From Paenibacillus psychroresistens (GTDB taxonomy: Bacteria > Bacillota > Bacilli > Paenibacillales > NBRC-103111), in assembly GCF_009728935.1 (NCBI RefSeq), contig NZ_CP034235.1, forward strand, positions 5,308,001 through 5,372,000: a stretch of DNA of 64,000 bases, given 5' to 3'. The notes under the pieces are model-generated. The model worked only from the letters and a program-made list of their open reading frames with translations. It was not told the origin of the DNA and searched no databases. The first letter of the stretch is position 1; each line of letters starts with the position of its first letter. This document shows, piece after piece, positions 53,571 to 60,229 of the stretch. Position numbers and translations under genes: made by a program.

Positions 53571-54248
53571 TTATTTTATCTCATTTAGTGACTTGTTTAA
53601 TTTATCCAGTTGCTTTAAGAAATCTGCATAAATAGCTTTGAGTCTGGTTATCTCTGTTTTAGTTGACTGAATTTTAGCCGCTTGATTAACATCACTTTGA
53701 ATGCTTTTTAATAAGGTTTCATTTTTCTTAATTTCTCCCAAAACGACATCAATTTGTGCATTCATTCCAATAATATTCACTTTTATTTTATCTATACGCT
53801 CAGCGTTGCTAACGGGTGCAGGAGTTGTTGTAGGTGTAGTTGTAGGAGCTGGTGATTGTGATGGTGTAGGAATAGGTGTATTTAATGGTGAGGGTGTATT
53901 AGAAGGTATAGGTGTATTTAATGGTGAGGGTGTATTAGAAGGTATAGGTGTTGCAACAGCTACCTCATTAGGGTTCTTAATGACCATATCATTTTTTTTT
54001 GTTAATATCACCATTAAATCCGCATTAAAGCTAACATCATAACCAAATAAAGCAGCCGCAGATCTGACCGGTAAATAGCTTGTACTATCAATAACCAACA
54101 CATCTTTATCCGCACGTACGTTGTTAATTAGCAACGGAAAACTGCCTTCCACTTTCTTGCCAATCAATGAAATTATATCATCTGCATAAGCAGTAAACCC
54201 CAGGGACAATCCGATCCCAATTAACATACCTAGTACAATTTTTTTCAT
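53571..54248 (-). CDS. Secreted stalk-domain protein with Pro/Thr-rich repeat and coiled coil
   Basis: This 225-residue exported protein has a signal peptide (MKKIVLGMLIGIGLSLGFTA, cleaved near AYADD), a copper-amine-oxidase N-terminal-like stalk domain (about 30-95, VIDSTSYLPVRSAAALFGYD), a low-complexity linker of Pro, Thr and Ser (about 100-160), and a C-terminal coiled coil (GEIKKNETLLKSIQSDVN, then TEITRLKAIYADFLKQLDK). The linker contains a perfect 12-residue duplication. The ATG at 54248 follows GGGG; a far upstream start would add an implausible extension. It looks like a cell-wall spacer protein; no function is known. Confidence 0.78.
   Translation of the reverse strand: MKKIVLGMLIGIGLSLGFTAYADDIISLIGKKVEGSFPLLINNVRADKDVLVIDSTSYLPVRSAAALFGYDVSFNADLMVILTKKNDMVIKNPNEVAVATPIPSNTPSPLNTPIPSNTPSPLNTPIPTPSQSPAPTTTPTTTPAPVSNAERIDKIKVNIIGMNAQIDVVLGEIKKNETLLKSIQSDVNQAAKIQSTKTEITRLKAIYADFLKQLDKLNKSLNEIK
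53875..53946 (-). repeat. Perfect 2 x 36-bp tandem duplication in the linker of the stalk protein
   Basis: Two identical 36-base units (53875-53910 and 53911-53946) encode TPIPSNTPSPLN twice. The whole-codon unit length keeps the frame, as expected for slipped-strand expansion in a surface-protein linker. Confidence 0.9.
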
Positions 54249-54417
54249 ATATCCCCATTCCCTTCCGCAAAATACTAGGTACATTATACGACATATTTTG
54301 CGTGAGGAGAATGGGGGTATACCAATCTGGGTCGATACCACTTGGAAGATACATAAGCAGATGCTATAATAGGCAAGTTAACAAGGCTAGACCAACATAC
54401 AAAAAGGGGAACTCTCG

Positions 54418-54831
54418 ATGAAACAAAAATTAGGAATTGTAATTGCCATACTTGCTATGGGTGCTGTGCTTGCTCTATCGTTGATCCATGATTCAAAAGC
54501 CAATGCCGCCCATTCACCGGAACAAGCCATTAAAAAGACCATTCTTGCCTACTTAAATGCCCTTAATTCAGGTGATATTGATAGCCTAGTTCAGTATTCA
54601 GATGATCTCCGTTTTCCTGATAAATCGGTGCAGAAAGATACATACACACAAAATAAATTCCAACAATCGATAACTGACATCACTATTAAGACATTAGAAC
54701 CCCAAACTGCTACAAGCTATATGGTTATTTTCTCAGCAAAAATAGACGGAGACCCAAGGGATAATCTTCCAATTCCAGTAGTGTATAAATATGGGAAATG
54801 GCTAGTAGTAATGGGTCAACAACAGCAGTAG
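54418..54831 (+). CDS. Secreted NTF2-like (DUF4878-type) protein
   Basis: This 137-residue protein has a signal peptide or N-terminal anchor (KLGIVIAILAMGAVLALSLI, cleavage possibly at ANAAH) and a small domain with the pattern AIKKTILAYLNALNSGDIDS, then VVYKYGKWLVV, as in NTF2-like and DUF4878 secreted domains. GGGGAA precedes the ATG. Function is unknown. Its 3' end faces cotJC, with 17 bases between. Confidence 0.7.
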   Translation: MKQKLGIVIAILAMGAVLALSLIHDSKANAAHSPEQAIKKTILAYLNALNSGDIDSLVQYSDDLRFPDKSVQKDTYTQNKFQQSITDITIKTLEPQTATSYMVIFSAKIDGDPRDNLPIPVVYKYGKWLVVMGQQQQ

Positions 54832-54848
54832 CAATAACGGAACCCTCG

Positions 54849-55418
54849 TTAAAATACCTTCTGAGCCGTCTGATCTGCTTTTAGAATCTCAACGGCTTCA
54901 CGGAAACGCAAGGAATGAATGATTTCCCGCTCACGCAGGAATTTCAAGCTGTCTTGAAGATCAACATCGTCCGTCATATCAATTAACCATTGATAGGTTG
55001 CGCGGGCTTTTTCTTCTGCCGCAATATCCTCGTAGAGATCTGCGATTGGATCTCCCTTGGCCTGAATATAGGCAGCGGTAAAGGGAACACCCGACGCGTT
55101 ATTATAGAAAAGCGCTCGATCATGGGCCACATAATGATCCCCTAAGCCAGCCGCCTTTAATTGCTCCACTGTAGCATCCTTCGTCAGCTTGAAAATCATT
55201 GTCGCGATCATTTCGAGATGAGAAAATTCCTCCGTAGAAATATCTGTTAGCAAGCCAATAATTTTATCAGGTATCGTATATCTTTGATTCATGTAGCGTA
55301 AAGCTGCTGCCAACTCACCGTCTGCCCCCCCATATTGCTCCGCTAAATATTTAGCCATCATAGGATCACATTTACTGACTCTTACCGGGTATTGCAGTTT
55401 CTTTTCATAAATCCACAT
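54849..55418 (-). CDS. cotJC: Spore coat protein CotJC (manganese-catalase family)
   Basis: This 189-residue protein belongs to the manganese catalase superfamily. Expected metal-binding residues are seen in TEEFSHLEMIATMI (Glu, Glu, His) and in the second half IAAEEKARATYQWLI and EREIIHSLRFREA. CotJC is part of the spore coat in Bacillus, and related proteins may deal with peroxide. AGGATCC-type spacing upstream of the ATG is weak but follows GGAGG. It is the third gene of cotJABC. Confidence 0.95.
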   Translation of the reverse strand: MWIYEKKLQYPVRVSKCDPMMAKYLAEQYGGADGELAAALRYMNQRYTIPDKIIGLLTDISTEEFSHLEMIATMIFKLTKDATVEQLKAAGLGDHYVAHDRALFYNNASGVPFTAAYIQAKGDPIADLYEDIAAEEKARATYQWLIDMTDDVDLQDSLKFLREREIIHSLRFREAVEILKADQTAQKVF

Positions 55419-55441
55419 TAGGGATCCTCCTTAGAGTTTTC

Positions 55442-55705
55442 TTAAACCTGCCAAGGCCAAGGTGACTGAGACCATTGCCATGGAAACCGTGAAAAACTGT
55501 GGCCAAATTGCAGCAACGGGCCAAATTTCACCTCATATGCAGCAGCGACTTGCTGTCTTTTTTGGGCAAATTGATTAAATTGCTGTAACGCCGGCATATC
55601 CGTGGGATGTGTATCTAGGTAAAGCGTTAACTCTACCAGCACAAAGTCCAGAGCTTGCAGTTCACATAATAGCTTGTAATATTCATCATTAGTGGCTTTG
55701 TCCAT
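55442..55705 (-). CDS. cotJB: Spore coat protein CotJB
   Basis: This 87-residue protein matches CotJB in length, helical N-terminus (YYKLLCELQALDFVLVELTL) and the tail rich in Trp, Pro and Gln (FSRFPWQWSQSPWPWQV). The middle gene of the operon, 18 bases after cotJA and 23 bases before cotJC. It is required with CotJA for incorporation of CotJC into the coat in B. subtilis. Confidence 0.93.
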   Translation of the reverse strand: MDKATNDEYYKLLCELQALDFVLVELTLYLDTHPTDMPALQQFNQFAQKRQQVAAAYEVKFGPLLQFGHSFSRFPWQWSQSPWPWQV

Positions 55706-55723
55706 ATCATTTAAGCTCCTTTA

Positions 55724-55927
55724 CTAATTTCTTCTTTCATAAGAACTGAATAAGGCAGGCCATAAAGTGCCTTTCATCAAAGCTTCCTTAGGAGTAAATT
55801 GCGGCAAACACATGGGCTGATAGTTCATATATAAATGCGGTGGTGTAACATAGCTTTTACAGCGGATAGGTGGACAAGGATCAAAAGGACCTACAAAAGT
55901 CTCATAAACCTTAGATGGACTATTCAT
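55724..55927 (-). CDS. cotJA: Spore coat protein CotJA
   Basis: This 67-residue protein is rich in Pro, Cys and Tyr (ETFVGPFDPCPPIRCKSYVT, then PPHLYMNYQPMC), as CotJA proteins are. GGAGGAA precedes the ATG. It opens the cotJABC operon. The upstream 160 bases probably hold a sporulation promoter, but I could not identify a convincing sigma-E pair. Confidence 0.92.
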   Translation of the reverse strand: MNSPSKVYETFVGPFDPCPPIRCKSYVTPPHLYMNYQPMCLPQFTPKEALMKGTLWPALFSSYERRN

Positions 55928-56091
55928 TATTATTTCCTCCTTAATATTCAGAATGCCAATATTCTACGCAATCGCCTAGGCTTTGATTTAACATATGACA
56001 GGTGCCTACCTTTGGTTATAGGCATTTGTACCGATTTTCTAAATTCTTATGTTAAAATAGAAAAAAAACGCAGAGGATTGAGGCGCTTTAT

Positions 56092-56547
56092 ATGGAAATA
56101 CAACGATTTAAAGCCCATCTTGTTAAACCAGATACTGTAGGCGCATGGACTTATCTTACTGTGCCATTTAAAGCGGATGAGGTTTTTGCCAGTAAGGCTC
56201 GGATTCCGGTCAAAGGTACGATCAGTGGTGTGCCTTACTTAGGCTCACTATTACCGCATGGGGATGGTCGCCATTATATGGTCGTTAACAAAGACTTGCG
56301 AGAAAGCTGCGGTGCTTCAAACGGAGATCAAGTTGAGGTTACCATGCAGTTCGATGAAGATAAGAGGACAAATGAGATACCCCTCGATCTAGAGGCTGCA
56401 CTTGCTAAGAGTGTGCAAATAAAAACCATTTTCTCCGAGCTCGCCTACTCCCATCAAAAAGAATATATTGAATGGATTATAAGCGCTAAAAAGGCAGAAA
56501 CCCGCACCGCACGGATAGAAAAAGCTTTGCTGATGATTGCTGAGTAA
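56092..56547 (+). CDS. DUF1905 / YdeI (OmpD-associated) family protein
   Basis: This 151-residue protein joins two small domains: DUF1905 (about 1-95, with VPFKADEVFASKARIPVKGT, DGRHYMVVNKDLR and GDQVEVTMQFDED) and the C-terminal YdeI/bacteriocin-protection helix bundle (SHQKEYIEWIISAKKAETRT, then ARIEKALLMI). The architecture is common in Firmicutes. Despite the name, the role is unknown. No strong ribosome binding site is seen; GAGG lies about 12 bases upstream of the ATG. A tandem repeat block follows it. Confidence 0.85.
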   Translation: MEIQRFKAHLVKPDTVGAWTYLTVPFKADEVFASKARIPVKGTISGVPYLGSLLPHGDGRHYMVVNKDLRESCGASNGDQVEVTMQFDEDKRTNEIPLDLEAALAKSVQIKTIFSELAYSHQKEYIEWIISAKKAETRTARIEKALLMIAE

Positions 56548-56579
56548 AAAAAGTTAAAGTAAATCCGAGACATTTGAGC

Positions 56580-56783
56580 GAATAACGCCACTTCATGGCG
56601 CTATAGCCTCTTCCGAGCTCCATCCCAGACGAATAACGCCACTTCATGGCGCTATCCCCTCTTCCGAGCTCGATCCCAGACGAGTAACGCCACTTCATGG
56701 CGCTATAGCCTCTTCCGAGTTCGATCTCAGACTAATAAAGCCACTTCATGGCGCTATAGTCTCTTTCGAGCCCGTTCGGCTCG
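56580..56783. repeat. Four 51-bp tandem repeats with internal hairpin
   Basis: Units begin at 56580, 56631, 56682 and 56733 with an exact 51-base period; each contains TAACGCCACTTCATGGCGCTA, in which GCCA-CTTCA-TGGC forms a hairpin, followed by a CTCTTCCGAGCTCGATCCCAG-like second half. The fourth copy is the most diverged. As 51 is a multiple of three, the minus strand stays open through the copies, but this is probably not a gene. The block fills most of the 310 bases between the DUF1905 and guanylate-kinase-like genes. Confidence 0.88.
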
Positions 56784-56800
56784 AGCACTCGAAGTACACA

Positions 56801-56840
56801 AAAACAGGACCTTTGCGTAAATTACGCTAGGTCCTGTTTC
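56801..56840. terminator. Terminator after the guanylate-kinase-like gene
   Basis: An 11-bp stem (AAACAGGACCT / AGGTCCTGTTT) has an inner GCGTAA/TTACGC helix; the minus strand continues TTTTGTG past the gene end 18 bases upstream. Confidence 0.8.
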
Positions 56841-56857
56841 AATTATGCTTAAGCTGC

Positions 56858-57424
56858 TTATTCTGTTGTCTGAGGAAGCAGATGCTCTTCCATTGTTTGT
56901 TTCACAAGCTCTAAAGTATGGCTTAAGTCGATATTCTCATAAACATGCTCACAATCTTTGCGATAAGTAACTTCTTCTGTATAATGCTGCATGTAATGTT
57001 CAATGACTTCAAAAGATTCGCCTCTAGCTTCCAGACGTTCTCTAACTGTCTGTTTTTGTACATATATGAATAATCGAACAGCTTGTTCTTTAAACTCAAA
57101 TTTGATACGGTTCGCTCCAGATCGATTTACAATTAGATAAGCGCTTTCATTTTCGTCTACAATGGCCTGTACATTGACTTTCTTTGTCCCATAAAAAATA
57201 TGATCGATTTCCGCTGTTTGGAAGAACTCTCCTTTTAAATCATCTGCTATAAACTTAGCCCTACTGATAAAATAATAATCTGTGCCTTCTACTTCTTTAG
57301 AACGCGGCTCACGGGTTGTATATGAAACAATTTTCTTAATGCCCAGCTGCTCGCAAACTTTTCTGGCTACTGTTTTCCGTCCTGAACCGCTTGTCCCAGT
57401 AAAAATAAAAATCATCGTAGACAC
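56858..57424 (-). CDS. Guanylate kinase-like protein with altered P-loop
   Basis: This 188-residue protein has the guanylate kinase fold: a P-loop-like FTGTSGSGRKTVARK at 8-22, then SYTTREPRSKEVEGTDYYFI, the GMP-binding segment in typical order, and FFQTAEIDHIFYGTKK. In the P-loop the usual G-K-G/S-T is G-R-K-T, so the conserved Lys is shifted by one position, and the usual Gly in RxGExxG is Val. A second, canonical gmk is expected elsewhere. It may be a divergent nucleotide kinase or a regulatory paralog. AGGAGG lies six bases upstream of the ATG. Confidence 0.8.
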   Translation of the reverse strand: MSTMIFIFTGTSGSGRKTVARKVCEQLGIKKIVSYTTREPRSKEVEGTDYYFISRAKFIADDLKGEFFQTAEIDHIFYGTKKVNVQAIVDENESAYLIVNRSGANRIKFEFKEQAVRLFIYVQKQTVRERLEARGESFEVIEHYMQHYTEEVTYRKDCEHVYENIDLSHTLELVKQTMEEHLLPQTTE

Positions 57425-57551
57425 CTCCTAAGAGTTTTCGTAAGCATAATCTGAGTTCTACCTCTATCATATGCTAAAATTCGACAACTTGCTAGCAAGG
57501 ATAAACAACTCCGCCCGCTCTTCTTTTAATAAAAGCTGTGCATTTGCCCGG

Positions 57552-57598
57552 AATTCTAAGATCAGTATAAGCAAAAAAACTTATACTTACTTAGAATT
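57552..57598. repeat. Long inverted repeat in the gmk-like promoter region
   Basis: AATTCTAAG at 57552 pairs with CTTAGAATT at 57590, and GTATAAG at 57565 with CTTATAC at 57580, around an 8-base loop containing seven A. The two stem segments are separated by an internal bulge of four and three bases. It lies upstream of the gmk-like gene and just beyond the terminator of the CNNM gene. It could be an operator or an additional transcript end. Confidence 0.75.
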
Positions 57599-57599
57599 T

Positions 57600-57630
57600 A
57601 AAAAAATACACCCGACAGCAGTCGAGTGTA
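57600..57630 (-). terminator. Terminator of the yfkAB-CNNM transcript
   Basis: On the minus strand TACACTCGAC / GTCGGGTGTA with a 4-base loop (one mismatch) is followed by seven T. It begins seven bases past the stop of the gene at 57637. Confidence 0.85.
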
Positions 57631-57636
57631 CACGAA

Positions 57637-58983
57637 TTATTCATCTTTATTTACTTCTTCAGCTTCCGCCACAATAACCTCTGTTTTATAGATGTGAATC
57701 CGCACAATTCGCAAGCGATCCACCTCAGCAACCTCGAAGGTTCTGCTATTGACCTGTATCTTCTTGCCTACTGCAGGAATGCCTTCAAGATTCTTAAACA
57801 GCCAACCGCCAATGGAATCAACTTCATCATCCTCAATATCCAGATGCAGCGTTTCGCTCAATTCCTCAATTAAAACTCGACCATCGACAGAAATTAAGTT
57901 TTCTTTTATTTCAATCATAGGAAGATCGTCATCAAACTCATCTTGAATTTCACCAACTATTTCCTCAAGAATCTCTTCTGCAGTAAGTAATCCTGCTGTA
58001 CCGCCATATTCATCTATGACAATAGCCAGCTGTGAACGTTTTTTCTGCATTAGTTTCAGAACATGACTGATTTCCATGGATTCAGGTACATTTAGAATCG
58101 GCCGTAAAAAACTCTTGAGGTCGTGCTCTTCATCTGGGTCTGCAGTCAACAAGTCAGTTATATGCACAAAACCTACGATTTCATCTTTATCCTCTAAAGC
58201 AACGGGATAACGAGTATGCTTTGTTTTATAAACGGTGCTTAAATTCTCTGCATAAGTCGCATTTAGGAACAAGCAATCCATATCGATGCGGGGCAGCATT
58301 ACCTCTCGTGCTAAACGATCAGAGAATTCAAAGATATTATCGAATAATGCCATTTCTTCTTTATTAATATGACCGCTTTTGACGCTTTGATTCATCAGAA
58401 TCCGAATTTCTTCTTCGGTATGAGCAGCTTCATGTTCGCTTGCAGGGTGTACGCCAAAAATACCCAATAATGCATTCGCAGCTCCATTCAGCATTGCAAT
58501 CAAAGGATAGAATATTTTATAGAATATTAAAAGTGGAAAAGACAACCATAATGCAGTGGCATCTGATTTTTGAATGGCTAATGATTTAGGAGCTAACTCC
58601 CCTAACACGATATGCATGAAAGTAATAATTGCAAAAGCAATAATAACTGAAATTGTTTCACTTGCACCAGTCACATTAAAGCCAATCGCTTTTAAAAGCG
58701 GCTCCATGACCATATGAGATATTGTTTTTTCTCCTACCCAGCCTAAACCAAGTGAAGCTAACGTGATACCGAATTGTGTGGCCGATAAATAGGCATCTAA
58801 TTTCTTAGTTACAGCTAAAGCGTACTTAGCTCTTTTATTGCCGTCGTTGACCAGCTCCTGCAAACGGCTTTGGCGAACCTTAACCAGCGCAAATTCAGCA
58901 GCAACAAAAAATCCATTTAATAATACAAGCACGAGCACAAGCATTAAGTTCCAGAATGTGCTCCAAAAATCGAATCCGTCCAA
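57637..58983 (-). CDS. CNNM/HlyC-CorC-family membrane protein (hemolysin family)
   Basis: This 448-residue protein has an N-terminal DUF21 membrane domain (about 1-190, with VRQSRLQELVNDGNKRAKYA and FAIITFMHIVLGELAPKSLA), two CBS domains (about 210-330), and a C-terminal CorC_HlyC transporter-associated domain (DDDLPMIEIKENLISVDGRV). Relatives transport or regulate magnesium or cobalt. The start is TTG 58983, with AAGGAG eight bases upstream. It lies 17 bases after the radical SAM gene and shares its transcript. Confidence 0.92.
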   Translation of the reverse strand: MDGFDFWSTFWNLMLVLVLVLLNGFFVAAEFALVKVRQSRLQELVNDGNKRAKYALAVTKKLDAYLSATQFGITLASLGLGWVGEKTISHMVMEPLLKAIGFNVTGASETISVIIAFAIITFMHIVLGELAPKSLAIQKSDATALWLSFPLLIFYKIFYPLIAMLNGAANALLGIFGVHPASEHEAAHTEEEIRILMNQSVKSGHINKEEMALFDNIFEFSDRLAREVMLPRIDMDCLFLNATYAENLSTVYKTKHTRYPVALEDKDEIVGFVHITDLLTADPDEEHDLKSFLRPILNVPESMEISHVLKLMQKKRSQLAIVIDEYGGTAGLLTAEEILEEIVGEIQDEFDDDLPMIEIKENLISVDGRVLIEELSETLHLDIEDDEVDSIGGWLFKNLEGIPAVGKKIQVNSRTFEVAEVDRLRIVRIHIYKTEVIVAEAEEVNKDE

Positions 58984-59000
58984 TAGTTTTACTCCTTAGG

Positions 59001-60128
59001 TTAAATGATTGCTTTTCTCTTTGTAAAATCGACTGTTTTATAATATGAGTTGGCTACGAGCAAGTTTGGACCACAGCAGCTGGCTTGTGGACAAAAACAA
59101 CTTACAGATTGATTAAGTGGGTGCTGGACCCATTTGGCAAAAACATCATCCAAGCGATCTTGGGCTGTATTGCCTAAAGCAGGAAAATCAGCAAAATCTG
59201 TAACAAAAATCTCTCCTGTAAATAAATTAACATTTAATCGGTTTCTGCCATCTGGATCATTCCGTACGGTAACATTCGGTTCATTACGTAATCTGTTAAT
59301 CAACACTTGATCAGCTGCTGTCTCATTACAGCTATAGAAAGGCAAAGTCCCAAACAACATCCAAAGCTCGGGGTTACGCTTATCCAAAAGCTGATGGATC
59401 GAGCTGCGCATTTCTTCTAAAGATAAAACAGGTAGGTTAGCAGCAAAAGCGCTGGGATACATCGGATGTACCTCATGGCGGCTGCAGCCCATTTCACTAA
59501 TCAGCTGATGAATCTCAGGCAGCTTAGTATGTGTCCGATAATTAATCATTGATTCTGCTGAAACAAACATACCGCCTTTACTTAAGGCTTTAATATTGTC
59601 TACCATACGTTCATACATTTTGACAGCAGTTTCACGCCCTACTGGATGACCTGCATTTGCAAATCCGACTTGCCAGAAATCATCTTCGTCCAAATAATTA
59701 AACGAGATATGCATGACATCCAGATAAGGTGCCATTAGCTCATATCGAGAAAACGGAAGCGTTACATTGGAGTTGATCTGTGACTTCACACCACGTTCTT
59801 TCGCATATTTCAGTAAAGGGATAATATAATCCTTTACCGTTTGTTCTCGATAAGATGGCTCCCCTCCGGTTATGCTGATTGTTTCGAGATGCTCCACCTC
59901 TTCCAGCTTGCGAATCATATCCGCTAATGGAATTGGCGCTTTTTCTGTAAGTACTAGAGCATCCCCAACCGCGCAATGCTCGCAACGCATATTGCAAAGA
60001 TTGGTTATAGTCATCTCCACGCTAGTCAGGACATGTTTTCCATATTTTTGTAGAGAAGTTATAGGCTCCCATGGATCGTTGTTCGGACTAAGTGGCTTCT
60101 GAGGCTGCAACAATAGCTTTTCCTTCAT
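59001..60128 (-). CDS. yfkAB: Radical SAM/CxCxxxxC protein YfkAB
   Basis: This 375-residue radical SAM enzyme has the cluster motif CNMRCEHC (Cys45, Cys49, Cys52), an SAM-binding GGEPSYRE, and a C-terminal CFCPQASC in which Cys344, Cys346 and Cys351 form the CxCxxxxC motif that names YfkAB. The extra Cys motif may hold an auxiliary cluster. No substrate is known. The ATG has GAGTTC-type weak spacing; a start at MKEKLLL is the most natural. It is followed 17 bases later by the CNNM gene. Confidence 0.93.
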   Translation of the reverse strand: MKEKLLLQPQKPLSPNNDPWEPITSLQKYGKHVLTSVEMTITNLCNMRCEHCAVGDALVLTEKAPIPLADMIRKLEEVEHLETISITGGEPSYREQTVKDYIIPLLKYAKERGVKSQINSNVTLPFSRYELMAPYLDVMHISFNYLDEDDFWQVGFANAGHPVGRETAVKMYERMVDNIKALSKGGMFVSAESMINYRTHTKLPEIHQLISEMGCSRHEVHPMYPSAFAANLPVLSLEEMRSSIHQLLDKRNPELWMLFGTLPFYSCNETAADQVLINRLRNEPNVTVRNDPDGRNRLNVNLFTGEIFVTDFADFPALGNTAQDRLDDVFAKWVQHPLNQSVSCFCPQASCCGPNLLVANSYYKTVDFTKRKAII

Positions 60129-60156
60129 TTATGAACTCACCTGACTTATAATTTTG

Positions 60157-60178
60157 CTTTATGTTTGTAGCCATAAAG
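60157..60178. promoter_or_regulatory. Inverted repeat upstream of yfkAB
   Basis: CTTTATG at 60157 and CATAAAG at 60172 are perfect inverted 7-mers separated by eight bases. They lie 29 bases before the yfkAB start codon in a 101-base intergenic region. This could be an operator; no regulator is known. Confidence 0.3.
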
Positions 60179-60229
60179 TTCATTTTACCTGAAAATGCAA
60201 CAAATATAAACCTTTTAGCTAAAAGTACC

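Noticed and set aside
53701..54042. Plus-strand open frame rich in Gly and Val
   Set aside because: It is the antisense of the Pro/Thr-rich linker of the stalk-domain gene; such composition is a by-product.
56486..56698. Minus-strand open frame with repeated MKWRYSSG units
   Set aside because: It exists because the repeat period of 51 bases is a multiple of three; it begins in repeats, runs antisense into the DUF1905 gene end and has no ribosome binding site.
56580..56783. Possible CRISPR array
   Set aside because: The copies are contiguous with no unique spacers between short repeats, and no cas genes are present.
57471..57677. Plus-strand open frame upstream of the gmk-like gene
   Set aside because: It runs through the inverted repeat and the terminator and has no ribosome binding site or recognisable domain.
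60211..60224. CTTTTAGCTAAAAG palindrome after the MMPL gene as a terminator
   Set aside because: It has no loop and no adjoining T-run on the minus strand of useful length.
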